From contig NZ_KZ559475.1 of the NCBI RefSeq assembly GCF_002850745.1, positions 176,203 through 240,202 of the forward strand: a DNA stretch of 64,000 nucleotides, written 5' to 3'. The position numbers and the translations under genes were made by a program. Below are positions 34,882 to 43,864 of the stretch, in pieces. The stretch is from Nonomuraea indica. Its GTDB lineage: Bacteria > Actinomycetota > Actinomycetes > Streptosporangiales > Streptosporangiaceae. The notes below the pieces were generated by a model. It saw only the letters and a list, made by a program, of their open reading frames with translations, was not told the origin of the DNA and did no database searches. Numbering within the stretch: the first letter of the stretch is position 1; each line of letters starts with the position of its first letter.

Positions 34882-34900
34882 TTTCGACACTTGTCGGAAA
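34882..34900. promoter_or_regulatory. Candidate PucR operator (TTTCGACA dyad)
   Basis: The 19 bases read TTTCGACA, two bases, then TGTCGGAAA, an inverted repeat with one extra base, 12 bases before the pucR start. The half-site TGTCGAAA also occurs at 33646-33653, ten bases before the start of the downstream amidohydrolase-like gene. Two matching half-sites at both gene starts suggest autoregulation plus target control. Confidence 0.4.
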
Positions 34901-34968
34901 GAGTGCTACAGCTCTTCCCTACAGCTGATCGGTGATCTCTGTCAACGGTCGGCTATAGCGTCCGATCC

Positions 34969-37068
34969 GTGACTGCCCCGAAGAAGCTGCTGAAGGGCCT
35001 CCTGGCGGCCTTAGTGCTGATCCCGGTGAGCCTGGTGGCGACCCCCGCTTCCGCCGCACCCCCCAGCGACCCCGAGCATCCCTGGCGCCAGGACCACTGG
35101 CCGCGGACCCAGCCGTGGCAGCGGGACGCGCCCGACGCGAGCGCGCTGCGCGGCCGCCCCACCGGCGGCATCGAGCCGATCGACCCGCAGAACTGGGAGA
35201 ACCCCGACCACATGACGTGGGCGGACTACAAGAAGATCCCCGGCACGACGTGGAACGACCCCGCCGTCAAGGGCTCCCAGCGCACCTTCAAGGGCGCGCT
35301 CGTGCTGCTCGACTACCCCAACCAGCCGTTCGTGGTGACCCAGCCCAAGGGCTCGACGATCTTCAAGAACCCGAGCGCCGAGGCCCACGACGTCCCCCGC
35401 GAGCAGGTGGCGAAGTTCTACCAGGACTTCCTCAACACCCCGAACGACCTCAACAAGGGGCACACCATCCACGAGTACTGGATGGAGGACTCCGGGGGCC
35501 GCATCGGCGTGGAGCTGACCGGGTTCGGCCCGTACACGATGCCGGGCAAGGACCACGAGTACGCCATGGAGTACCAGGCGGACGCCTGCCCGGCGGGTGA
35601 CACCTGCAACCGCAACCTGCGCGCCGACGGCAACGCCGCCTGGGTCGCCGCGGTGGGCGAGGAGACGGCCAAGCAGTTCGACTTCGTCTTCTACCTGAGC
35701 GCCGGCCAGGACGAGTCGTCCACCTGGCAGGAGTTCGGGATGATGAAGTTCCCGAACAAGGAGGCCGTCACCGACGACTTCGGCCCGCCCGACCCTGCCC
35801 TGCCCAACTGGTCCAGGACCCGCTACGTCGACTGGACCTCCTGGCAGGCCGGCTCCACCTTCTGGCCCAACGCCCGCTTCGGCGTCGACTCCGTCCAGGC
35901 CGAGAGCTCCGGCATGTCGGTCTACGCCCACGAGCTGAGCCACATCATGGGCGTCGCCGACAACTACAACAACCCGTACGGCACGCCGCTGCGCCGGGCG
36001 TACTCCGGCATCTGGGAGATGCTCAGCCGCGGCACGTTCAACGGCCCCGGCGGCCCGCACAGTCGCTGGCTGATCCCGCCCACCTCCGGCTCCTCGATGG
36101 GGGCCCAGCACATGCTCCGCAACAAGATCAAGCTGGAGATGGTCGACCAGGCCAACGTGCTCAACCTGTCCCGCGACGCGCTGGACGAGTCCGGCGTGGT
36201 CACCGCCAGGGTCACCGCCCGCGCCGTGCAGCCCGGGCCGGCCGGCCTGTCCGGGGTGAACATCGCCTTCGGCACCGGCGACCGCAGCCCCGCCTGCGAC
36301 GCGCGCACCGACCCGCTGTGCGACGGCGGCGGCTACGACAACTACACCGTCGAGGTCGTCGACCGGATGGGCACCGACTCCTTCACCCCCGACTCGGGCG
36401 TCCTGCTGGCCAAGACCAAGAACCAGGACCGCGCCCCGTTCATCTGGGTGGTCGACGCCAACCCGCAGGACATCGGGATGACCGACTACGTGCTGCCCGA
36501 CGGCACCCAGGTGCCGATCACGATGGGCGACTACCGCCAGCTGTCCGACGCCCTCTTCCACGCGGGCACGGACTCCGGCAGCGAGTACGAGTACGTGGAC
36601 GAGGCCAACCGCCTGCACTTCTACGTCACCGACATCAGGCGCGACCGGGCGGGCGTGCTCTCCTACACGGTGGCGATCCGCTCCCTCGACGGGGCCGGCC
36701 CGCACCGCCGCGGCGTCAAGGTGCTGCCCGGGGCCGGCGTCCCCGCCGCCAAGGGCGTGTCCACCTGCACCTTCCCGGTGCTCAACACCGGACGTACGGC
36801 CGACGTCCAGGCCGGCCACCCCGAGGACGTCACCGCCTACCTCGGCTCCGACGTCTACCGGCTCAAGGCCGAGGTGCGGGGCAAGGGCTGGACCGTCCAG
36901 GTGCCCAACGCCCTGGCCGCCGTCCCCGCCGGCAAGCACGCCCCGGTCAAGGTCAACGCGGTGCGCGAGGCCGGCGGCGACCGGCTCGCCGAGGTCAAGC
37001 TGACCGTCACCTCCGAGAGCGACCCGGGCAGGACGGCGACGGCCACCTGTCGCGTGGTCGGCCTGTAG
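34969..37068 (+). CDS. Secreted M6-family metalloprotease (immune inhibitor A-like)
   Basis: The 699-residue protein has a Sec signal peptide (KLLKGLLAALVLIPVSLVAT, ending ASA near residue 29). The catalytic zinc motif is HELSH (321-325) followed by MGVADNYNNPYG, as in M6 peptidases. The region before it (TIHEYWMEDSGGRIGVELTG) is also typical. A C-terminal beta domain of ~130 residues (VLPGAGVPAAKGVSTCTFPV onward) resembles an NEW3/Ig-like module. Start is GTG with no clear ribosome binding site; an AT-richer TATAGC lies about 14 bases upstream, so the mRNA may be nearly leaderless. A strong terminator follows. Confidence 0.9.
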   Translation: MTAPKKLLKGLLAALVLIPVSLVATPASAAPPSDPEHPWRQDHWPRTQPWQRDAPDASALRGRPTGGIEPIDPQNWENPDHMTWADYKKIPGTTWNDPAVKGSQRTFKGALVLLDYPNQPFVVTQPKGSTIFKNPSAEAHDVPREQVAKFYQDFLNTPNDLNKGHTIHEYWMEDSGGRIGVELTGFGPYTMPGKDHEYAMEYQADACPAGDTCNRNLRADGNAAWVAAVGEETAKQFDFVFYLSAGQDESSTWQEFGMMKFPNKEAVTDDFGPPDPALPNWSRTRYVDWTSWQAGSTFWPNARFGVDSVQAESSGMSVYAHELSHIMGVADNYNNPYGTPLRRAYSGIWEMLSRGTFNGPGGPHSRWLIPPTSGSSMGAQHMLRNKIKLEMVDQANVLNLSRDALDESGVVTARVTARAVQPGPAGLSGVNIAFGTGDRSPACDARTDPLCDGGGYDNYTVEVVDRMGTDSFTPDSGVLLAKTKNQDRAPFIWVVDANPQDIGMTDYVLPDGTQVPITMGDYRQLSDALFHAGTDSGSEYEYVDEANRLHFYVTDIRRDRAGVLSYTVAIRSLDGAGPHRRGVKVLPGAGVPAAKGVSTCTFPVLNTGRTADVQAGHPEDVTAYLGSDVYRLKAEVRGKGWTVQVPNALAAVPAGKHAPVKVNAVREAGGDRLAEVKLTVTSESDPGRTATATCRVVGL

Positions 37069-37077
37069 CCGAACACT

Positions 37078-37106
37078 GGGGTACGGCCTGGCGTGGGCCG
37101 TACCCC
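37078..37106 (+). terminator. Hairpin terminator after the M6 protease gene
   Basis: A perfect 11-base-pair stem (GGGGTACGGCC with GGCCGTACCCC) with a seven-base loop lies ten bases after the stop. No T-run follows, as is usual in high-GC actinomycetes. Confidence 0.8.
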
Positions 37107-37139
37107 ATCGGCTTGAATACGGGCTGTAGGGGGTGATCA

Positions 37140-39662
37140 TTGTCCGATCGGTTACCTGACCCGCAGGAGCCCAGACGCCGCAGGGCGTCCCTGGCCGCCC
37201 CGGTGGCCGCGGGACTCGCCGCCGCCACCGCCAGCGCGCTGGCCGCCTCCCTGGAGTGGGAGCTGCCGCCCGAGGCGAAGATCGGGGTCACGGCCGCCGC
37301 CGCGGTCCTCGTCGGCCTGACCACCTGGGTGAGCACCGGGCACCGGCAGCGCCCCGCCGCGCCGAGGCCGCGGTTCCCCCGCGCGCCCGACCAATGGCCG
37401 CCCGTCCCCGAACACTTTACCGGCCGCACCGAGGCGCTCGCCGAGCTGCGGGCGGTCTTCACCGCCCGCCGCCGTGCCAAGGACGTCTCGCCGCCGCTCG
37501 TCGTCTCCGTGTACGGCCGGGGCGGCGTCGGCAAGTCGGCGCTGATCGCCCGGTTCGGCCAGGAGATCGCCGGCGCGTTCCCGCACGGCCGGCTGCACGC
37601 CGACCTGCGCGGCGGCGCGGGCGCCCCGGTGCGGCCGGAAGAGGTCCTGATCGGCTTCCTGCGGGCGCTCGGCGTCCGCCTGACCACCGACCCCGGCGGC
37701 CTGGAGGAGCTGCGCAAGCTCTGGCTCACCTGGACCAAGGACCGCAGGATCCTCATCGGCCTGGACAACGCGCACAGCGCCGACCAGGTCAAACCGCTCA
37801 TCCCCGCCGAACCCGGCTGCGCCGTCCTGGTCACCTCCCGCCAGCCGCTGTTCCTGAACGGCACCCACGACAGCCGCCTCGGCGTGCTCAGCGAGGCGCA
37901 GGGCGTCGAGCTGCTGGCCCGGCTGGCCGGCAGCGCCCGCGTCGTCGACGACCTCCACGCCGCCAAGAAGATCGTCGAGCTGTGCGACCACCTGCCGCTC
38001 GCGATCAGCATCTGCGGCGGCCGGCTCGCCACCCGCGAGCAGTGGACGCTGCGCGAGATGGCCGCCCGGCTCGCCGACGAGCGCCGCATCCTCGACCAGC
38101 TCGAGCTCGCGCCCACCACCGACAAGAGCGTCCGCGCCTCCGTCCAGCTCAGCTACGACGACTGCACCGGCATGCAGCGCCGCCTGCTGCGCCTGCTGTC
38201 CTCGCTCACCTCACCCGACGTGCCCGGCTGGGTCGCGGGCGAGCTGCTCGACATCTCCGGCCTCGACGGCGCCGACCAGCTCGAAGCGCTCATCGACGCC
38301 CAGCTCGCCGAGTGCTCGGGCACCGACCAGACCGGGGCCATGCGCTACCGGCTGCACGACCTGGTCAGGGTGTTCGCCGCCGAGCTGGCCGCCGAGGACG
38401 GGGAGGAGCGCCGGCGGGCCGCCGTCGAACGGGTGCTGTCCGGCTACCGCCGCCGCGCCGAGGAGGCGGCGCAGGACCGCTGGCCGCAGGACTGGAGCAA
38501 GGGCGGCCGCCGTTCGAGCGCCGAGGGCCAGGTGCACGCCGGCGACTGGCTCAACGCCGAGCGGCTGTCCCTCGTCTCCATGGTCCACCTGGCCAGGCAG
38601 GAGGAGCTGTGGGAGCTGACCTGGGGGCTGGCGCGGGCGTTCTGCTCGCTGTGCCACTCGCTGCGCGCGTACTGGTCCGACTGGCAGGCGGTGGCCGAGC
38701 TGGGCTGCGAGGCCGCGCTGCGGATGGGCGACCGGCGCGCCCACGCCATCTCCCTGCTCGACCGCGCCGCCGTCCAGGGCGGGCTCGGCGCCCACGAGCT
38801 GGGCCGCGCGGACGCCGAGCGGGCGCTGGAGCTGTTCACCGAGCTGGGCGAGTCGTGGTGGGCGGCCAGGGCCCGGCGGACCGTCGGCATGACGCTGTTC
38901 TCCGACGGCCACCTCGACCGGGCCCAGGACCACCTGGTCGGCGCGATCGCCGCCTTCCGTGCCCAGGACGACCCGTGGTGGATGGCCCGTACCCAGCGCA
39001 ACCTGGCCGAGCTGCGCCTGGCCGAGCGGCGCGCCGAAGAGGCCAGGGAGCTGCTGGAGGCCGCGCTGGAGGTGTTCAAGCACGCGGGCAACCGCTACTC
39101 CGAGGCGCAGACGCTGCGCGCGTACGGCGAGGTGCTCGCCGCCCAGGCGCGCGGCCTGCGGCGCGACGGCGACCAGCGGGCGGCGCAGGACGGCTTCGTC
39201 AAGGCGCACCTCAGCCTCGACCGGGCCGGCGCCATGTTCCGCCAGCGCGGGGAGCTGTGGGAGGAGGCGCGCTGCCTGCGCGCCGCGGGCGAGGTCGGCG
39301 ACCCGTCCAACGGCCTGCGCGAGCTCGACTTCGTCCGGCGGGCCGAGGAGATCCTCGCCGCCCTGGGCGACTCCTGGGGGGTGGCCCGCACCGCCCTGTC
39401 CGCCGGGCGGGCGCTCGCCCGGCTGGGCCGCGTCGCGGAGTCCGAACGGGAGCTGCGCCGGGCCGTCCGGGCGTTCGAGGAGCTGGACGACCAGTGGTGG
39501 CAGGCGCTGAGCCTGCGCTACCTCGGTGAGACCCACCTCGACGCGGGCGGCGCGGCGGCCGCGCTGGAGCCGCTGAGGCAGGCCCGCGCCATCTACCGCA
39601 GCCTCGGCAACGAGGCCGGCATGCGCCGCACCCTCGAACTGCTCAGGAGAGCGGAGGCGTGA
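37140..39662 (+). CDS. Membrane-anchored NB-ARC/TPR STAND protein
   Basis: The 840-residue protein starts with two hydrophobic stretches (about 16-38 and 48-65). An NB-ARC type NTPase follows: Walker A GRGGVGKSAL near 125-134, Walker B ILIGLDNAHS, the sensor VLVTSRQPL and the LPLAISICGG motif. The C-terminal ~380 residues are TPR-like helices (for example ALELFTELGESWWAARARRT). It resembles AfsR without its SARP DNA-binding domain, so it likely acts as a signalling or defence switch rather than by binding DNA. Start is TTG with TAGGGGG seven bases upstream. Confidence 0.85.
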   Translation: MSDRLPDPQEPRRRRASLAAPVAAGLAAATASALAASLEWELPPEAKIGVTAAAAVLVGLTTWVSTGHRQRPAAPRPRFPRAPDQWPPVPEHFTGRTEALAELRAVFTARRRAKDVSPPLVVSVYGRGGVGKSALIARFGQEIAGAFPHGRLHADLRGGAGAPVRPEEVLIGFLRALGVRLTTDPGGLEELRKLWLTWTKDRRILIGLDNAHSADQVKPLIPAEPGCAVLVTSRQPLFLNGTHDSRLGVLSEAQGVELLARLAGSARVVDDLHAAKKIVELCDHLPLAISICGGRLATREQWTLREMAARLADERRILDQLELAPTTDKSVRASVQLSYDDCTGMQRRLLRLLSSLTSPDVPGWVAGELLDISGLDGADQLEALIDAQLAECSGTDQTGAMRYRLHDLVRVFAAELAAEDGEERRRAAVERVLSGYRRRAEEAAQDRWPQDWSKGGRRSSAEGQVHAGDWLNAERLSLVSMVHLARQEELWELTWGLARAFCSLCHSLRAYWSDWQAVAELGCEAALRMGDRRAHAISLLDRAAVQGGLGAHELGRADAERALELFTELGESWWAARARRTVGMTLFSDGHLDRAQDHLVGAIAAFRAQDDPWWMARTQRNLAELRLAERRAEEARELLEAALEVFKHAGNRYSEAQTLRAYGEVLAAQARGLRRDGDQRAAQDGFVKAHLSLDRAGAMFRQRGELWEEARCLRAAGEVGDPSNGLRELDFVRRAEEILAALGDSWGVARTALSAGRALARLGRVAESERELRRAVRAFEELDDQWWQALSLRYLGETHLDAGGAAAALEPLRQARAIYRSLGNEAGMRRTLELLRRAEA

Positions 39663-39691
39663 CACACCGGCCACCGGCACGCCGTACCGGG

Positions 39692-39708
39692 CCGGGTCTC
39701 ACACCCGG
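39692..39708 (+). terminator. Candidate terminator after the STAND gene
   Basis: CCGGGT and ACCCGG form a six-base-pair stem with a five-base loop about 30 bases after the stop, between convergent genes. Confidence 0.4.
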
Positions 39709-39794
39709 GCGGCGGTCACGACGGAGCGGGGGGATCCGGCCGGGCTCAGCCGAGGAGACGTCCGTGACAGGTGGGCCACACGGCCGTGACGGCG

Positions 39795-41138
39795 TCACGG
39801 CCGCGACGGTCGCCTGTGCGTGGCCGGCGACGTTCTGAACGGGTCCTGCGTGGGCGGGGACGGGGGCGCGACGGCCGGGCCGTCGGCGGACGGCATCCTG
39901 ATCGGGATCGTCGGCGTGGCCGACTCGTCGGCGGGCGACGCCGCCCCCGCGTGCGCCGATGCCGCCGCATCACCGGCCCACCGCCCGGCGGACGGCGGCT
40001 CGGCGCGACTCGGGGCCGGGCCGGCGGCCGGAGCCGGGCTCGAGGTCGAGGACGGGGCCGAGTCCCGGTTCGAGGTGGGGGCCGGGCCGGCGGACGGAGC
40101 AGGGCTGGAGGCCGGGGCGGGGTCGGCGGCCGGAGCCTGAGCCGGGGTCGGGGCTGGGCTTGGGGCCGGTCGTCCGGCGGCGCCGGCCGCGGTCAGGTCG
40201 CCGGCCGCCGGAGCCTGTCGTGGAACCCGCGGCGCGGCGGCGGGCGCCCCAGGAAGGGGGTCGGTGAGGGACAGCGGCGACCTCAGCAGCTCCCCCGCAG
40301 TCCGCCGGGCCTCGTGGATGCTCTCCTCGAACAGCTTGCGCGCGTGCTGCGCCTGCTCGCCCAGCCGCCTGATGTGGTCGCGCGCCATGTCGTCGCGCAC
40401 GGTGTCGGCGATCAGCCGCTGGTAGTCGGGCGTCCGCGCCGCCAGAGCCTCCAGCCGCTGGTGCGCGTGGAACACCTTGTCGGCCCGCATCACCCGCTTG
40501 GCGTACTCCTCCAGGTGGCGTACCCGCCTCGACAGCGACGTCCACGCGGCGTCCAGCGCCGTCGAGTACGGCTTGACCGCGTCCTCGAGGCCCGGCGGCA
40601 GCTCGCGCGGCACCAGCCGGCGATGCTCGGCGTGCATGGCCGACAGCCGCGCCAGACGCTGGGCGATCTGCCAGACCTCCTCCGGCAACGTCACCTGGTT
40701 GTCGATCGTGTCGATCAGCCCCGCCTGGTGCACCCGCGACCGCAGCACGGTGTTCACCGCGTCCTGGGCGCGGCGCAGCAGCCGCTGGCAGGGGTAGTCG
40801 AGGTCCTCCGGCAGGACGTAGCGGGCGGCGTGGTCCTGGGCGACCCGGAGGCTCCTGCGCGTCTTGCGGGTCGCGGAGCCGACGGCCATCCAGCGCATGA
40901 GCCCGATGGCGCCCATCGCGAACGCGCCGCCGATCAGGCCCGGCAGCCCGACGGTGACGAGGACCAGGACGAGCATCACCGATGCGACGAGGATCAGCGC
41001 CGGATCCAACGGCTGTTCCGGGCGCGCGCCGGTGCGGGCCATGCGGAGCACCTGCGGATTGGCGTGGAGCTGGGCCGAGATCTCCCCGGGCAGCGATGGA
41101 TCGATCACCAGCCGTGGGGGCAGAGCGCGCGGATCCAT
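39795..41138 (-). CDS. Hypothetical membrane protein with coiled helices and Pro/Ala tail
   Basis: I do not recognise this 447-residue protein. Residues about 48-85 form one or two membrane helices (ALILVASVMLVLVLVTVGL). Residues about 90-290 are helical and charged, probably coiled coil (VWQIAQRLARLSAMHAEHRRL). The last ~150 residues are a low-complexity Pro/Ala/Ser tail. It could be a membrane-tethered scaffold. The second ATG (41136-41138) is chosen because GGGAG lies six bases before it; the first ATG is two codons upstream. The decayed transposon lies directly upstream. Confidence 0.65.
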   Translation of the reverse strand: MDPRALPPRLVIDPSLPGEISAQLHANPQVLRMARTGARPEQPLDPALILVASVMLVLVLVTVGLPGLIGGAFAMGAIGLMRWMAVGSATRKTRRSLRVAQDHAARYVLPEDLDYPCQRLLRRAQDAVNTVLRSRVHQAGLIDTIDNQVTLPEEVWQIAQRLARLSAMHAEHRRLVPRELPPGLEDAVKPYSTALDAAWTSLSRRVRHLEEYAKRVMRADKVFHAHQRLEALAARTPDYQRLIADTVRDDMARDHIRRLGEQAQHARKLFEESIHEARRTAGELLRSPLSLTDPLPGAPAAAPRVPRQAPAAGDLTAAGAAGRPAPSPAPTPAQAPAADPAPASSPAPSAGPAPTSNRDSAPSSTSSPAPAAGPAPSRAEPPSAGRWAGDAAASAHAGAASPADESATPTIPIRMPSADGPAVAPPSPPTQDPFRTSPATHRRPSRP

Positions 41139-41156
41139 CACCATCTCCCGAGGGGA

Positions 41157-41722
41157 TCGTCGCCTTCAGGCGACGGGGGTGTCGGGGGCGGGAGGGCCGT
41201 CAAGGCCCGAGTGTGCGGGGACCCGCAGGTTCGGGGCATCGGAGATCTCCGTTCGTCGCGTATGAGATGCGTGACGCTGTGATGATGATCGCGTGACCCT
41301 GCGCACCTCCAAGGGCGCGGTGTATGACCTCGGGTACCACCTCGTAGGCTGCCCGACATGCCGCCGCCCGATCCTTGGGCGGGCGGGTGAACACGCACCA
41401 GGGGTCGATCCGGCCGTCGAGACGTGGGACGAACGGCCCGCCAGGGCGGGCGGCCGTGCGTAGGTCGTTGAAGTTCCCGTTGCGCCCCACCGCGAAACAG
41501 GCCGCCGTGCTCGCGCAGTGCACCTGCCCCCGATGCGGGCAGTGCGCGGCGGACGACCGCGTCGCCCAGGCCGCGTTCCGATGCACGGCGTGCGGGCACA
41601 CCGCGCACGCCGGCGTCAACGCGGCGGTCAACATCCTCAGGGCAGGGCTTGCCCTTCGCGACGCTGCGGAAGCGGCCTGGCGAGAAGCCGCCCCCTTCAG
41701 GGAGCGGAGGAGTCACAGGTTC
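41157..41722 (+). mobile_element. Degenerate IS200/IS605-type element
   Basis: The interval contains a TnpA fragment and an internally deleted TnpB in the tnpA-tnpB order. A perfect seven-base-pair hairpin with loop TTCA (41158-41175) may be the left end; the right end has a similar interrupted stem with loop TTCA followed by GAGGAGTCAC, which resembles right ends of actinobacterial IS605 elements. The element should be immobile. Borders are approximate. Confidence 0.6.
41293..41463 (+). pseudogene. tnpA: TnpA (Y1 transposase) N-terminal fragment
   Basis: A 56-codon frame starts with GTG. Its first 30 residues (TSKGAVYDLGYHLVGCPTCR, then RPILG) match the N-terminus of IS200/IS605 TnpA, usually SVYNLxYHLVxxxKYRRPVL. 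The catalytic HUH and Tyr regions are absent; the remainder is unrelated. It overlaps the TnpB remnant. Confidence 0.65.
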
Positions 41723-41770
41723 ATGCTGCGTTATGACGGAGGAATTCGCTCACACTTGGCGGACATATAG
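41456..41770 (+). pseudogene. tnpB: Internally deleted TnpB (N-terminus joined to zinc finger)
   Basis: The frame reads SLKFPLRPTAKQAAVLAQ, which is the start of IS605-type TnpB, and passes directly into CPRCG...FRCTACGHTAHAGVNAAVNI (about residues 20-60), the C-terminal zinc finger and the last RuvC block. About 300 residues including the RuvC active sites in between are missing. In the last block the usual HADxNAA reads HAGVNAA, so the third RuvC Asp is also Gly. It keeps an open frame, so a short fused protein could be made, but it cannot be a nuclease. Confidence 0.7.
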
Positions 41771-41781
41771 GGTCAGATCTG

Positions 41782-42573
41782 ATGAACGCGATGACGAGAT
41801 GGATCGAGCTCGAAGGTGCCGTCAACGTCCGCGACCTGGGCGGACTACCCACGCATGACGGCGGCGTCACCCGTCACGGCCGCATCCTGCGGGCCGACAA
41901 CCTCCAGGGGCTCACCGAGCGCGACGTGTCGCGGCTCGTCGGCGAGCTGAAACTGCGGCACGTCGTGGACCTCCGGTCGACGGCCGAGGTCACCCTCGAA
42001 GGCCCCGGCCCGCTCACCCTGGTGCCCGAGGTGACCCACCACCATCTGACACTGTTCGCCGAGGGCGGCCGGTACACCGACGTCGAGGCCGACACCATCG
42101 ACGCCGAGCGGGTGCTGCCCTGGCAGACGCGCCGGCTGGACGAGGACCTGCGGATGACCGGGATCTACTACGGCTACCTGCGTGACATGCCGGACGCCGT
42201 GGTGGCGGCGCTGCGGGCCATGTCGCTGAACGACGGCGCGGCCGTGGTCCACTGCGCGGCGGGCAAGGACCGTACCGGGGTGCTGACGGCGCTCGCGCTG
42301 GAGACGGCCGGAGTCACCCGCGAGGCGATCGTCGAGGACTACACGGCGACGGGGGAGCGGCTGGAGTTGGTGCTGCGGCGGCTGCGCGCCAGCACCACGT
42401 ACCGCGACGACCTCGACTCGCGCCCGGCCGACGACCACATGCCGAGGCCTCGCTACATCGAGCAGTTCCTGTCGGTGCTCGACGACCGCTTCGGCGGGCC
42501 GATGGGCTGGCTGAAGCAGCACGGCTGGACCACCGCCGACACGGACGCCCTCCGTACCCGCCTCCTCGCCTGA
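41782..42573 (+). CDS. PtpB-like tyrosine/phosphoinositide phosphatase
   Basis: The 263-residue protein resembles mycobacterial PtpB: N-terminal GAVNVRDLGGLPT, DLRSTAEV and the P-loop HCAAGKDRTG with nucleophile C158 (157-166). The extended P-loop with Lys and Asp is typical of the bacterial dual-specificity group. It likely removes phosphate from proteins or lipids. The IS remnant lies immediately upstream; ATG at 41782 is used, and an ATG nine bases later is possible. Confidence 0.9.
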   Translation: MNAMTRWIELEGAVNVRDLGGLPTHDGGVTRHGRILRADNLQGLTERDVSRLVGELKLRHVVDLRSTAEVTLEGPGPLTLVPEVTHHHLTLFAEGGRYTDVEADTIDAERVLPWQTRRLDEDLRMTGIYYGYLRDMPDAVVAALRAMSLNDGAAVVHCAAGKDRTGVLTALALETAGVTREAIVEDYTATGERLELVLRRLRASTTYRDDLDSRPADDHMPRPRYIEQFLSVLDDRFGGPMGWLKQHGWTTADTDALRTRLLA

Positions 42574-42583
42574 CGGCCCGGAG

Positions 42584-42750
42584 CCCGCACGGGCCGGCGG
42601 GGCGTGCCTGCGGGACCCGCACGGGCCGGCGGGCGTGCCTGCGGGACCCGCACGGGCCGGCGGGCGTGCCTGCGGGACCCGCACGGGCCGAGGGGCGTGC
42701 CTGCGGGACCCGCACGGGCCGGCGGGCATGCCTGCGGGACCCGCACGGGC
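42584..42750. repeat. 31-base tandem repeat, each with a TGCGGG-A-CCCGCA palindrome
   Basis: Five copies of a 31-base unit plus a partial first copy fill the space between two convergent genes. The invariant part is cctgcgggacccgcacgggc at 42607, 42638, 42669, 42700 and 42731. Each copy contains the perfect inverted repeat TGCGGG-A-CCCGCA. It could act as a bidirectional terminator or be a REP-like array. Confidence 0.9.
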
Positions 42751-42776
42751 CATGGTGGTGCCGGGCGGGATCCGGG

Positions 42777-43850
42777 TCAGCCGACGGGGACGACGGCCCG
42801 TTCGGTCGCGGACCGGCGGGCCGCCTCCAGGACCGTCAGCGTGTCGATCACGCTCTCCGCGCTCACCGGCGGCGGCCCGCCGTCGCGCAGGCACGCCACG
42901 ACCCCCCGGTAGAAGTCGAGGTAGCGCCCGGCCCGCGTGGGAGCGGCGGTGTGCCCCTCGCCGGCGCCGACCGTGCCCCACCGCTCCTCGGGCTCCTCGC
43001 CGAAGCCGGGCGCGCCGGGCGACATCCCGCCGCGCAGCCGTTCCTCCTGCACGTCGAGACCGTACTTCTCGTACGCCGCCGCCGAGCCGAGCACCCGGAA
43101 CCGGGGCCCCAGCCGCGCGGCCACGGCGCTCACCCACAGATGCGACCGGGCGCCGCCGTCATGGGTGAGGGCGACGAACGTGTCGTCGTCGGCCCGCACG
43201 CCCGCGCGCCGCACGTCGCTCTCCGCGTAGACCTCCCGCACCGGGCCCAGCAACTGGATCGCCTGGTCGACGAGGTGGCTGCCGAGGTCGTAGAGCAGGC
43301 CGCCCACCTCGTCGGGGCCGCCGCTCTCCCGCCAGCCGCCCTTCGGCACCGGACGCCACCGCTCGAAACGCGACTCCAGCCGGTACACCTCGCCCAGCCT
43401 GCCGCCGGTCACCAGCTCGCGCACGGTCAGGAAGTCGCCGTCCCAGCGCCGGTTCTGGAACACGGTCAGCATGAGACCGCGTCCGGCGGCCAGCCGCGCC
43501 AGGTCACGCGCCTCACCGGCGGTGCGGGCCATCGGCTTGTCGATCACAACGGGCCGGCCGTGTTCGAGCGCCTCGGTGGCGATGGGCACGTGGGTGCGGT
43601 TGGGCGAGGCGACGACGACCAGGTCGCACCGGTCCCACAGCTCCGCCACGTCGGGCACGACCGCCGCGCCGTACCGACCGGCGGCGTCCTCGGCCCGCGC
43701 CGCGTCGCGCGTGACCACCGCCGACAGGGTCAGGCCGGGCGTGGCGTGGACGAGCGGCGCGTGGAAGTACGCCCCCGCGACGCCGTACCCGACCAGCCCG
43801 ACCCGTATCGCGCCGTCCGGCGCCCCGGCCGGGTGCGCAGCCTCGCCCAT
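42777..43850 (-). CDS. GFO/IDH/MocA-family oxidoreductase
   Basis: The 357-residue protein has the N-terminal NAD(P) fold (VGLVGYGVAGAYFHAPLV) with the family signature VIDKPMA (EKP-like) and a C-terminal alpha/beta domain beginning GRLGEVYRLESRF and containing LYDLGSHLVDQA. Family members oxidise or reduce sugars, inositols or related compounds; the Scyllo-inositol dehydrogenase-like branch is possible. No sugar transport or inositol genes are adjacent. Start is ATG; the stop is just beyond the 31-base repeat. Confidence 0.88.
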   Translation of the reverse strand: MGEAAHPAGAPDGAIRVGLVGYGVAGAYFHAPLVHATPGLTLSAVVTRDAARAEDAAGRYGAAVVPDVAELWDRCDLVVVASPNRTHVPIATEALEHGRPVVIDKPMARTAGEARDLARLAAGRGLMLTVFQNRRWDGDFLTVRELVTGGRLGEVYRLESRFERWRPVPKGGWRESGGPDEVGGLLYDLGSHLVDQAIQLLGPVREVYAESDVRRAGVRADDDTFVALTHDGGARSHLWVSAVAARLGPRFRVLGSAAAYEKYGLDVQEERLRGGMSPGAPGFGEEPEERWGTVGAGEGHTAAPTRAGRYLDFYRGVVACLRDGGPPPVSAESVIDTLTVLEAARRSATERAVVPVG

Positions 43851-43864
43851 CGCCGTCGCCCCCG

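Noticed and set aside
42584-42750. Possible CRISPR array
   Set aside because: The 31-base units are directly contiguous with no unique spacers and no cas genes are nearby.
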